Shown piece after piece: positions 34,201-40,963 of a DNA stretch of 43,058 nt. Position 1 is the stretch's first letter. Each line of letters starts with the position of its first letter. The translations under genes and the position numbers were made by a program. The notes beneath the pieces were generated by a model. It was not told the origin of the DNA and ran no database searches. It was given only the letters and a program-made list of their open reading frames with translations. Source of the DNA: Bacteroidales bacterium (GTDB lineage: Bacteria > Bacteroidota > Bacteroidia > Bacteroidales > UBA932); contig JAHHQP010000014.1 of assembly GCA_020026355.1 (NCBI GenBank), positions 1-43,058 on the forward strand, given 5' to 3'.

Positions 34201-34330
34201 GGTCACCTTTACCAAGTATTCCGGTCTTGATCCGGAGTTCGCTGATTACGGTGTCTATGAAATCGGTGTTGACCACTGTTCTTTCCCTAATCCAAGGTCA
34301 GTTCAGTTCGGCCTTACGTTTACTTTCTAA
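31292..34330 (+). CDS. SusC/RagA-family TonB-dependent transporter (RusC-like)
   Basis: A 1012-residue outer-membrane porin for ribose, nucleosides or a nucleoside-containing polymer, working with the SusD-like lid encoded next. The frame extends upstream into the permease gene, but ATG at 31292 (MNTKQSTKLHSNVW) starts a normal signal peptide ending in SGHAQ near residue 35. The order is the classic one: carboxypeptidase-regulatory-like domain (VITGTVLDENGEVMPGVSV to GYVSQKVVV), TonB box region (LLDEVVVVGYGSVKKKD), plug with NPLFIIDGSYGG and LKDASSAAIYGSRAANGVVIITTK, then the barrel ending in RSVQFGLTFTF. Length is usual for SusC. It sits six bases before susD. The permease and ribokinase upstream and nucleoside hydrolase downstream define its likely substrate. 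Confidence 0.95.
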   Translation: MNTKQSTKLHSNVWRKFFSFILFACAGVLSGHAQNVITGTVLDENGEVMPGVSVVTEVNGELKGTSTDIDGKYSISVEIGNVLEFSSIGYVSQKVVVRGNAAINVVLEPDTKLLDEVVVVGYGSVKKKDILGSVATVRGNDLAERNTGGVVESMRGLTPGVKITSSGQPGSNASIVIRGLGSLTNNNPLFIIDGSYGGSEMGVNVEDIESIQVLKDASSAAIYGSRAANGVVIITTKQGKAGRMKVKFDGHVTLNWMPRYDLMDAETYKLYDDRAYAEAMLKGVESVKKYQNHYDGNTDWQNEMVGLGILQNYNVSFSGGRESLKYYTSVNHMNDKGAVGGTGYRKYGFRVNTSGKKGVFSYGENLFYTKSSRNYLQGNPWAEFIGTPPTIPVLDPAHPGGFGYGDVNRANSYGINPVAHQKLVNDVNDEEYLYANIYGQLNFIDMFEAKVNVSCKSYFGTTDTLRKKGSWTMGQGDDAAYIGYRSAKHTDFVVDQTYRFYHVFGKHDINAMLGMTYNKFHEDYRWITKLDPLMVGDKYITSLDSCTGTTTAGGSYGEAAMISYFGRINYAYDNRYLIQLTGRRDGTSRLPKKTRWGNFFSASLGWRISGEEFFNVPEIDELKLRVNYGTLGNSSIGFWDYQSIINTAPRAIMGADENQSIGMIQSKLTNNDLAWEKKTTANVGLDLGALGQRFNATLDYFYSKSDDLLLYLPILQTSGNEGGNPAVNAGSLSNQGFEMQVGWNDTIGDFNYHAGLNMSYVKNKIHDLGYKQTVHYTSLAKSEIGQSLGMFYLYKMNGIFQNQDEIDSHVNSEGIVIQPDARPGDIIYDDYNDDGKISSEDRQIVGNPWPKLEMGFSFGVAYKGFSFDFNGYGRFGQTVYNGAKAAAGDFSGNQNNFNSYRPWTQECPSFDTPRMVYGDSRNSRGDQSRWLEDGSFFRISDMTFAYTLPSGAVSKIYFENIKFSVTLKNLVTFTKYSGLDPEFADYGVYEIGVDHCSFPNPRSVQFGLTFTF

Positions 34331-34336
34331 AATGAA

Positions 34337-35908
34337 ATGGATATGAAAAAGACAATAATACCTATATTGATTGCATTGGCTGCGATATTCACTTCTTGTG
34401 ATCCAGCCAGGTTGGATATCCAGAATGAGAACGGATACAGTACGGGACTTTTCTGGCAAACGGAAAAAGATGTTGAAGCCGGTGTCATTTCAATCTATAA
34501 CATGTTCTACCGACAGGGAACATGGACCAGGAACATGTATACTCAGTTAAATGGTCTTGCTGACGATGGTGTCAGCTATGCCGGTTGGACAGAATTGAAC
34601 GAATGGACGAAGTTCATAACGACAAATTATAATTTCTGGGAAACGAACGGTAAGATGTGGCACGAACACTGGGTGGCTGTATTCCGTTGCAACCAGGTCC
34701 TTGATAACATTGATAAAGTCAATTTTGCAGATGCCGCTCACAAGGAAGACCTGAGGGCTCAGGCAAAGTTCTTCAGAGCATTCTACTATTATTACATCAA
34801 TGCGCTGTGGGATAACGTACCTATAATTCTTCATACTTCTTCTGCTGCGGATAAACCTGCAACGGCTACTTCAGATGCCGTCATGGAGCAGATAGAAACG
34901 GATCTGACAGAGGCGATTCCTTATCTTCCGATGGAGCGCGATGCAGATAACACTGCTCGACCGACCAAGGGAGCTGCTTATGCCTTGCTGGGCAAGACTT
35001 ATGCGAATCATCATAAATGGACAGAAGCGGAAAAAGCTTTGAAATGGTTGGTTGAGGGTGAAGGTGCAGCCAAGTATGATCTCGTCGCAAATTGGGCAGA
35101 CAATTTCTCCAACAAGATGGAAAATAACAAGGAATCTATCTTTGAGATACATTTCTCCCTGGTCAACCGTGTCGGCTTCGATCAGACGGACAATGCTTTT
35201 GATCCGAATGCGCAACTCGGTACACAGATTGAGATTAATCAATCTCCTGCCGGAATTGGTTGGAACAATATAGAAGCAAGGAGATGGGTTCTGAACGACC
35301 TTCGTAAAGAAAAGACGGTAGATGGAAAGAATGATATTCGACTTTATTATACTTATTGGTATGATAACGCTTCAACGGATTTTCCAGGTAAGGACCATAA
35401 GATCTATGGTAATGACTGGAATGCAGATTGGGCAAATAGAGTCTTCATCAAGAAGTACAGTACGGACGCACTTCCGATCTATTATTGGAATGACAATAAT
35501 TTTCGTGTTATCCGATATGCAGATATACTCCTGCTTTATGCTGAGGTCTTGAATGAAGTTAATCCAAGCCCAACTCCAATGGCTGTCGAATGTCTGAATA
35601 GAGTCAGAAATCGAGTGAAACTCTGCAATATTCAGGAAAGTACGGTGTATGATGGAGGCGCTATTGTTGGAGATAAGGACAAGTTCCGGGAGCACCTTCA
35701 AGGAGAACGTGCGAGAGAGCTTGCACTGGAGTGCATTCGTTGGATCGACTTGAAACGTTGGGGAATCAATGATCAGAATACTCTTGATGAGCTGATTGCA
35801 AGAGATGAAGATTTCAAGAATTTCAAGCTTAACAAATCTATCCGTATGCCTATTCCTCAGAGTGAATGTGACAACAATCCGAATTTGAAACAAAATGATA
35901 ATTATTAA
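34337..35908 (+). CDS. SusD/RagB-family lipoprotein (RusD-like)
   Basis: A 523-residue surface-exposed substrate-binding lipoprotein paired with the preceding SusC. ATG at 34343 (MKKTIIPIL) is an alternative to ATG at 34337; both are in frame. The lipobox IFTSC places the lipidated cysteine at residue 21 of the longer form. SusD family landmarks are present: TPR-like helices (RAQAKFFRAFYYYYINALWDNVPII, and AYALLGKTYANHHKWTEAEKALKWLV) and the C-terminal LQGERARELALECIRWIDLKRWG. The final RMPIPQSECDNNPNLKQNDNY is the standard SusD end. Gene order in the operon is permease, SusC, SusD, BACON lipoprotein, nucleoside hydrolase. The specific ligand is inferred from the neighbours only. Confidence 0.94.
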   Translation: MDMKKTIIPILIALAAIFTSCDPARLDIQNENGYSTGLFWQTEKDVEAGVISIYNMFYRQGTWTRNMYTQLNGLADDGVSYAGWTELNEWTKFITTNYNFWETNGKMWHEHWVAVFRCNQVLDNIDKVNFADAAHKEDLRAQAKFFRAFYYYYINALWDNVPIILHTSSAADKPATATSDAVMEQIETDLTEAIPYLPMERDADNTARPTKGAAYALLGKTYANHHKWTEAEKALKWLVEGEGAAKYDLVANWADNFSNKMENNKESIFEIHFSLVNRVGFDQTDNAFDPNAQLGTQIEINQSPAGIGWNNIEARRWVLNDLRKEKTVDGKNDIRLYYTYWYDNASTDFPGKDHKIYGNDWNADWANRVFIKKYSTDALPIYYWNDNNFRVIRYADILLLYAEVLNEVNPSPTPMAVECLNRVRNRVKLCNIQESTVYDGGAIVGDKDKFREHLQGERARELALECIRWIDLKRWGINDQNTLDELIARDEDFKNFKLNKSIRMPIPQSECDNNPNLKQNDNY

Positions 35909-35920
35909 AATCTTGAAGCC

Positions 35921-36922
35921 ATGAAAATAAATAGATTTATATTATTGATTGCAGCATTTGCTGTTGTTTCTTCCTGTACGGAAGAAAAACCGAATCCGAT
36001 CGAAAATCCGGAAGAATTCTTTTCTGTTCAGCCTTTGGCTATCGTTCCTCCTGCAGAAGGAGGTGAGTTTGAACTGACCGTTTACGGAAAGGAAACCTGG
36101 AAACTGGAAGTCGTTGAGTCAAATACTGCCGATAACGAGTGGTGCGCTTTCAGCGTCAATTCTGGAGAAGGTCAGCAGGTGATCAAGGTAACGGTTCAAC
36201 CATCGACTTCATTCGTCAAGAACAGAAAACTTGTACTTGCCATCTCAACAGAAACGCAGACGTTGAACGCTGTCATCAAACAGGATACTCAGGTGCTGGG
36301 AGAGGATGAGGTCCTGATTGATGGAAAAGTCTGGGCAACAAAGAACCTTGATATGCCAGGAACTTTTGTCGCTGATATGGAGATGGTTGGAAAACTTTAT
36401 CAGTTCAACCGTAAGGTCGCATGGCCAGCAGAAGGAGATGCCGCTCCGGAAGGATGGCCGGCAGAGTATGTGAATGACAAGACCAATTGGACTCCAGAGA
36501 ATGACCCATGTCCGGAAGGCTGGCGTGTCCCGGAAACGGCCGAAATGGTAGCGCTTTGGGAGAAAGGTGCAGTCTGGGTAAATGGAGGTGAAAGAGGTTT
36601 CACTGTCAATGGTATGATAATCGCCTTGGCTCCAGAGATTGCAGCAACAGCTACGAAGACAACGCTTAAGGAACTCGGTGGCCTCTTCTTGCCTCAGTGG
36701 GGCTGGAGAAGTGAGAATGGAACTCGTGATAGACAATGGCTGGTCTCCGTTAGAAGTGCAACTACTCTGGATAAAATCAGTACCAATGAAGTTGATAGCA
36801 ACAAGGGTGGCATGTCTTTGGGAGATGCTGGAAGTTACCGTGATTTATGGGGCTGGGGAGATGGCCAGAAAGCACGTGCAGGTATGGTCAGATGTGTAAA
36901 GAATATCAAGATAGAAGATTGA
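35921..36922 (+). CDS. BACON-like plus FISUMP-like domain lipoprotein
   Basis: A 333-residue surface lipoprotein (lipobox VVSSC, C19). Residues about 40-120 look like a BACON-type immunoglobulin domain (LAIVPPAEGGEFELTVYGKETWKLEVV, then NEWCAFSVNSGEGQQVIKVTVQPS), a module often carried by glycan-locus lipoproteins. Residues about 130-330 resemble the Fibrobacter succinogenes major paralogous (FISUMP) domain: DGKVWATKNLDM, then NDPCPEGWRVPETAEMVALWEKG, then a closing GMVRCVKN with paired Cys. It occupies the position of the surface glycan-binding accessory protein found after SusD in many loci, 12 bases behind susD. It probably helps hold the substrate; no enzymatic motif is visible. What the FISUMP module binds is unknown. 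Confidence 0.75.
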   Translation: MKINRFILLIAAFAVVSSCTEEKPNPIENPEEFFSVQPLAIVPPAEGGEFELTVYGKETWKLEVVESNTADNEWCAFSVNSGEGQQVIKVTVQPSTSFVKNRKLVLAISTETQTLNAVIKQDTQVLGEDEVLIDGKVWATKNLDMPGTFVADMEMVGKLYQFNRKVAWPAEGDAAPEGWPAEYVNDKTNWTPENDPCPEGWRVPETAEMVALWEKGAVWVNGGERGFTVNGMIIALAPEIAATATKTTLKELGGLFLPQWGWRSENGTRDRQWLVSVRSATTLDKISTNEVDSNKGGMSLGDAGSYRDLWGWGDGQKARAGMVRCVKNIKIED

Positions 36923-36979
36923 GAGAAACAGGCAAAAACGGTTTATATCTACTATTTGAAATTGTCAGAATAAAATAAT

Positions 36980-38014
36980 ATGAAACAGGTGAAATTATCA
37001 GCGATTTTCGGTGTGATGGCTTTATCCCTTTTGCTGTCTTGTACTACAAGTCATCAGGATCCCGGTCAGAAAATGAAAATCATTTTTGAGACGGATCTGG
37101 GAAACGATGTAGATGATGCATTGGCGATGGATATGCTGTATAAGTATATTGAAAATGAAAAGATTGAAGTTCTGGCCATCATGTTGAACAAGAACGGACA
37201 GGCTCCAGCGGAGTATGCCGATATCTTGAATACATTCTACGGTCATCAGATTCCTATAGGAGTCATCAGAGAGGGAGCGGATTGTGAAACAGATGCCTTG
37301 AATTATGCAAAAGCCGTTTGTGAAATGAAGGACGAGGCAGGCCGACCGATGTTCGAACGTTCGGTGGAAGATTATTCTTCCTTGCCAGATGCCCATGTCC
37401 TTTATCGGCAGATCCTTGCTCGACAGCCGGAGCATTCAGTTACTATAGTTTCTGTCGGCTTCTCTACAAATCTAGTCCGTCTGATGGATACTCCTTCGGA
37501 TAAGATATCATCTGAAACCGGTATGGAACTCATCTCTTCTAGAGTTAAGCAGCTTGTCATGATGGGAGGTTGTTTCAACAATCCGGATCTTCATGAATAT
37601 AATATCGTGAAAGATATTCCGGCGGCTCAGAAAATCTTTTCTGAATGGCCGGGAAAAGTTGTGACTTCTCCATTCGAGGTCGGCATAGACATCCTTTATC
37701 CAGGTAAAAGCATTGAAAATGATTTTACCTGGGTGTCAGCCCATCCGGTCGTTGAAGCTTACAAGAGCTACCTCCAGATGCCTTATGATCGTCCGACCTG
37801 GGATCTTACTTCACTTCTTTTTGCTGTTGAGGGACCGGAGATGTTTACAGTTTCAGCTCCAGGTCATATCAAGGTCGATGAGTTTGGTACGACTTCCTTC
37901 GAGGAGGATTTGGAGGGAAACCGGTATTATTTGATGACTTCACTGGAACAGGATAAGGTGATAGGTGACCATTTCGTGAAGATGATCACTGCAGTGCCTG
38001 AAAAATATAGATAA
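36980..38014 (+). CDS. Nucleoside hydrolase lipoprotein (IUNH family, RusNH-like)
   Basis: A 344-residue exported nucleoside hydrolase that should cleave the N-glycosidic bond of ribonucleosides to base and ribose. It is a lipoprotein (lipobox LLLSC, C21), so it acts outside the cytosol before sugar import. The Asp-rich calcium motif is ETDLGNDVDDALAM (D39, D43, D45, D46), with a two-residue insertion compared with the DTDPGIDD of classical enzymes. TIVSVGFSTNLVRLM and KQLVMMGG correspond to the conserved core strands. The last calcium Asp is D275 in RPTWDLTSLL; the histidine that precedes it in classical IUNH (HDP) is tryptophan here. This deviation recurs in lipoprotein-type relatives and may alter leaving-group activation. 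It is in the operon with ribokinase and the permease and is paralogous to the broken gene at 27933. Confidence 0.88.
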   Translation: MKQVKLSAIFGVMALSLLLSCTTSHQDPGQKMKIIFETDLGNDVDDALAMDMLYKYIENEKIEVLAIMLNKNGQAPAEYADILNTFYGHQIPIGVIREGADCETDALNYAKAVCEMKDEAGRPMFERSVEDYSSLPDAHVLYRQILARQPEHSVTIVSVGFSTNLVRLMDTPSDKISSETGMELISSRVKQLVMMGGCFNNPDLHEYNIVKDIPAAQKIFSEWPGKVVTSPFEVGIDILYPGKSIENDFTWVSAHPVVEAYKSYLQMPYDRPTWDLTSLLFAVEGPEMFTVSAPGHIKVDEFGTTSFEEDLEGNRYYLMTSLEQDKVIGDHFVKMITAVPEKYR

Positions 38015-38020
38015 CATGTT

Positions 38021-39181
38021 ATGCTTATGTCTTTCATCAAATATTTATTGATCAGTACTTCTGCTTTTCTTGTATCTTGTGCTGAATTACCGGACAAAGG
38101 AAAAGATAAAGGACCTTCTACGGTAGAAGTCGTGAAAATGACGGAACCGGAATTTGTTTTCGGTTTTGCTGGGCAAAGCAGGTATTCATATTGTCCATCT
38201 CCTTTATTGCAGGAGGATGGCAGCACATATATCTATTTCTGCGGGAATCCGAACAATATGGTCATGGTGGACAATATCTACATGATCCGAACTTTTCAGG
38301 ATGCTGCACGGACAAAGGAGAAAAGTGTATTGCAGCCGGGCCGGCCAGGCTCGTGGGACGATCATCATGTCTGTGACCCTTCTGTAATTGAAGGATGCTT
38401 CAAGTGGGGAGATGAGGAATTCAAATATGCCATGTTCTTCCTCAGCAATTCTAGGAATGTATATTATAATGAAATAGGAGTCGCGTTCAGTAATGATCTC
38501 GATGCTGATTCATGGAAGAAGTTCCCTGTTCAAGTCGTGAAGAAACAATGGAGCGGAGAGGGTGATCAGTCCTTAGGAGGAACGATGAAATCCTGGGGTG
38601 TTGGGCAGCCTAGCGCAGTCTCATTGGACAAGAAAGGAAAGGTTCTTCTGACTTATACTTCCGGTGATGTTTCTGGAACACGGGTAGTCTGGAGGGAACT
38701 GGATATGAGTGATGTGGAACACATGAAGATATCGGAACCGGTCAATATGGTAGATGAGGGACTGAAAAATCTCGCAGAAGATGGTAAAGATTATACTTGT
38801 AACAGTGAGTTCGCAGTCAATCTTGACGAAGATAAGATTGTAATGATTCGACCGGTAGGACCGCATTCATCTACTTATCCGCAGCACATTGAAAATGCCG
38901 TGGAAATTGATTGGATGAATTTTTCTGATTTCATGAACAGTCGTGGAGAATGGAAGAAAATCTACCGGATCGGTCCAGAGCAGACACACTTCGCCAGGAA
39001 TCATAATGCTGCGCTCGAAAGAAATAATTTCGGGCACATCAAGGATTGGAGGAATCCGACATTTTACTTCACGGTCAGTAAAGGAGAACCAGAAGCCTGG
39101 CCCGAGGGGATGCATTTCGCAGAATGGACTTACCATATTTACAAGGCAAAGATCTTCCATAAGACGATCAATCGTATATGA
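38021..39181 (+). CDS. Five-bladed beta-propeller lipoprotein, putative glycoside hydrolase
   Basis: A 386-residue exported lipoprotein (lipobox FLVSC, C20); ATG at 38021 and 38027 are both possible. The body resembles the five-bladed propeller of GH43/GH32-type clans: an early blade YSYCPSPLLQEDGSTYIYFCGNPN, then SWDDHHVCDPSVIEG with an Asp suited to be catalytic, KYAMFFLSNSR, VGQPSAVSLDKKGKVLLTYTSGD, and late CNSEFAVNLDEDKIVMIRP. I cannot assign a CAZy family. It is last in the rus-like operon, seven bases after the nucleoside hydrolase, and is followed by a terminator. Release of ribose or arabinose from a larger conjugate is plausible from context but is an inference. The Bacteroides rus locus is reported to carry an ADP-ribosylglycohydrolase-type enzyme instead, so this gene may supply a different specificity. 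Confidence 0.7.
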   Translation: MLMSFIKYLLISTSAFLVSCAELPDKGKDKGPSTVEVVKMTEPEFVFGFAGQSRYSYCPSPLLQEDGSTYIYFCGNPNNMVMVDNIYMIRTFQDAARTKEKSVLQPGRPGSWDDHHVCDPSVIEGCFKWGDEEFKYAMFFLSNSRNVYYNEIGVAFSNDLDADSWKKFPVQVVKKQWSGEGDQSLGGTMKSWGVGQPSAVSLDKKGKVLLTYTSGDVSGTRVVWRELDMSDVEHMKISEPVNMVDEGLKNLAEDGKDYTCNSEFAVNLDEDKIVMIRPVGPHSSTYPQHIENAVEIDWMNFSDFMNSRGEWKKIYRIGPEQTHFARNHNAALERNNFGHIKDWRNPTFYFTVSKGEPEAWPEGMHFAEWTYHIYKAKIFHKTINRI

Positions 39182-39221
39182 ATATATCCGATCGAGGTCT
39201 CGCACCTCTGTTGAAAAATGA

Positions 39222-39264
39222 AATCGCCCTGAATTGCATTGATAGCATTCAGGGTGATTTTTTC
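39222..39264 (+). terminator. Rho-independent terminator of the ribose/nucleoside operon
   Basis: AATCGCCCTGAAT (39222-39234) pairs with ATTCAGGGTGATT (39247-39259) through 13 pairs including one G-U, followed by a run of T. It lies between convergent genes and could also slow minus-strand transcription from the dehydrogenase gene. Confidence 0.85.
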
Positions 39265-39283
39265 AGGTTCAAGCGAACTGGTT

Positions 39284-40426
39284 TCAGCGGCAGGCCTCCA
39301 GAATCCGGCGGGCCACGGCTCCATTGACATTATGAGCCTCCCCATAGGTGGCATGGCGGGCATTGAAGCGACGCTCGATTTCCGCGATGGTCTCCTCACC
39401 GATCTGCTCTTCTCCCAGGCGGGTATTCAGCCCCAGACTGCGGAAGAACTGCTCGGTACGGTCGATGGCCGCATCGATTCGCTCGTCCCGGCTGCCTTCC
39501 GTGATGCCCCAGACGCGCTCACCATATTGCAGGATCTTGTCTCCTTTCTGTTCGCGCAGAACTTTCATGGTGCCCGGGCAGACAATCGCCAGCGTAGCGC
39601 CATGGGTGATTCCGTGCAGGGCCGTCAGCTCATGGCCGATCATGTGGGTCACCCAATCCTGGGTCACGCCCATGGCCACGAAACCATTGAGACCCATGGT
39701 GGCCGCCATCATGAAATCCGCCATCAGGTCATAGTCGCATTGATCTTTCTTGATCTTCGGGGTAATCTCGATGATGGTCTGCAGGATACCTTCTGCCCAA
39801 CGATCCATGATTCTGGACTGGCCGCAGGTGGTGAGGTACTGTTCCAGCACATGGATGAAGGTGTCGGTCAGTCCGCAGGAAACCTGTTTCGGCGGCAGAC
39901 TGAAAGTCGCTTCCGGGTCCAGGATGGAAAAGACCGGATAGTTCGTGTAGAAGTCGTATTTTTCCTGGGATTCCTGACGGGAGATGACGGCGCCGTTGTT
40001 CATTTCCGAGCCGGTAGCCGGCAGGGTCAGTACGGTGCCGAATGGAATGCCGTCGGAATAGTCACGCTTCAGGACGAGGTCCCAGGCATCTCCGTCGTAG
40101 AGCATGCCGGCCGCGATGAGTTTCGTGCCGTCGATGACGGAACCGCCGCCTACCGCGAGCAGGAAGTCGATTTTCTCTGCCTTGCCCAAGTCAATGGCTT
40201 TCCGCAGGGTCTCGACGGCCGGATTCGGTTCGATGCCCCAGAATTCGATGAAGTCATGGCCGGTCATGGCTGCCTTGACCTGGTCGTAGATGCCGTTCCG
40301 CTTCACGGAGCCGCCTCCGAAGGTGATCATTACGCGTCGATCTGCCGGAATCAGTTCTCCCAGCTTGGCGATCATGCCTTTGCCGAACACGAGTCGTGTC
40401 GGGTTATAGAATTCAAAATTTTCCAT
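39284..40426 (-). CDS. Iron-containing alcohol dehydrogenase, YqhD/BDH-like
   Basis: A 380-residue cytosolic NAD(P)H-dependent alcohol dehydrogenase/aldehyde reductase. The nucleotide-binding GGGSVIDGTK is at residues 93-102. Metal ligands align with E. coli YqhD at a constant offset: D188, H192, H261 and H275 (LTDTFIHVLEQYL, then THMIGHELTALHGITHGATLAI). The start MENFEFYNPTRLVFGKG and end RRFNARHATYGEAHNV are typical of the butanol-dehydrogenase/YqhD group, and length is close to YqhD. Likely roles are detoxification of short-chain or reactive aldehydes, or balancing of redox. It overlaps the YccF gene by 14 bases, so they are probably co-transcribed from the promoter at 40897. The opposite strand has a long spurious open frame. 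Confidence 0.93.
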   Translation of the reverse strand: MENFEFYNPTRLVFGKGMIAKLGELIPADRRVMITFGGGSVKRNGIYDQVKAAMTGHDFIEFWGIEPNPAVETLRKAIDLGKAEKIDFLLAVGGGSVIDGTKLIAAGMLYDGDAWDLVLKRDYSDGIPFGTVLTLPATGSEMNNGAVISRQESQEKYDFYTNYPVFSILDPEATFSLPPKQVSCGLTDTFIHVLEQYLTTCGQSRIMDRWAEGILQTIIEITPKIKKDQCDYDLMADFMMAATMGLNGFVAMGVTQDWVTHMIGHELTALHGITHGATLAIVCPGTMKVLREQKGDKILQYGERVWGITEGSRDERIDAAIDRTEQFFRSLGLNTRLGEEQIGEETIAEIERRFNARHATYGEAHNVNGAVARRILEACR

Positions 40427-40868
40427 ATTTCCTGGTGTTGATGAGATCAGCTTCCGTTCTGGAAACGCATACTTTTCCGAACGGATTCATGATGGTCGGA
40501 ATGATCTTCCACCAGACCATGGCACAAGGAATGCCCACGAGGGTGATGGCCTCCACGATCATCAGCAGGGTGGCGCAGATGACTCCGAGCAGTCCGAACG
40601 GGAAATAGAGGATCTTCAGGATCGTGTAGATGATCTTGGTGACGGTGCAGCGCCCGTCTTTTCTTCTGCCCAGGTAGATCAGATCCTGGTCGTCGATCAT
40701 TTCGCAGGAGAATGGCGCCAGCAGGAAGCCGGCCAGCTGGAAAAGGGAGAGTCCCATCGGGATGCCGATGATGGTGATGCACATCACGCAGCCGGTCACG
40801 AAAGTGTAGAAGGCGCTCAGGTATCCTTGGAACGGGACGTGCCAGATGATATTGCCGAGTATTCTCAT
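40413..40868 (-). CDS. YccF-family inner-membrane protein
   Basis: A 151-residue membrane protein matching the YccF (DUF307) family: two duplicated blocks, each a GN(I/L)(I/L)W-type start and a hydrophobic hairpin with the CITIIGIPMGLSLFQLAGFLLAPF signature at about residues 30-55. A second related stretch (GVICATLLMIVEAITLVGIPCAMVWWKI) occurs near residue 95. Function is unknown in any bacterium. The C-terminus (TEADLINTRKYGKF) overlaps the start of the dehydrogenase gene by 14 bases, which suggests co-translation. It is divergent from the TonB-dependent receptor with only 95 bases between starts and closely spaced -7 boxes. Confidence 0.85.
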   Translation of the reverse strand: MRILGNIIWHVPFQGYLSAFYTFVTGCVMCITIIGIPMGLSLFQLAGFLLAPFSCEMIDDQDLIYLGRRKDGRCTVTKIIYTILKILYFPFGLLGVICATLLMIVEAITLVGIPCAMVWWKIIPTIMNPFGKVCVSRTEADLINTRKYGKF

Positions 40869-40896
40869 AGTTGAATCGGTTATTGTTCAATACGAA

Positions 40897-40904
40897 CAAA
40901 TATA
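40897..40904 (-). promoter_or_regulatory. -7 box for the yccF-dehydrogenase operon
   Basis: The minus strand reads TATATTTG, a full match to TAnnTTTG, 28 bases upstream of the YccF ATG. It lies only 13 bases from the plus-strand -7 box, so polymerases on the two strands could interfere. Confidence 0.55.
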
Positions 40905-40917
40905 GGTAATTTTCTTT

Positions 40918-40946
40918 TAACTTTGCGCCCTGACCAATGTCGGTCA
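40918..40946 (+). promoter_or_regulatory. -7 box and inverted repeat for the TonB-dependent receptor
   Basis: TAACTTTG (40918-40925) matches TAnnTTTG. TGACC (40931-40935) and GGTCA (40942-40946) form a short inverted repeat at the predicted start, either a small operator or a 5' hairpin. No TTG box lies at -33. There is no room for a cobalamin riboswitch in the 95-base intergenic region. Confidence 0.5.
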
Positions 40947-40963
40947 ACTAAAAAAATGACAAG

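Noticed and set aside
39239..40441. A 400-codon open frame antisense to the alcohol dehydrogenase
   Set aside because: It begins inside the operon terminator and has no family features; the minus-strand gene has all metal ligands.
40869..40963. Cobalamin riboswitch before the BtuB-like receptor
   Set aside because: Only 95 bases separate the divergent starts and no B12-box-like sequence is visible.
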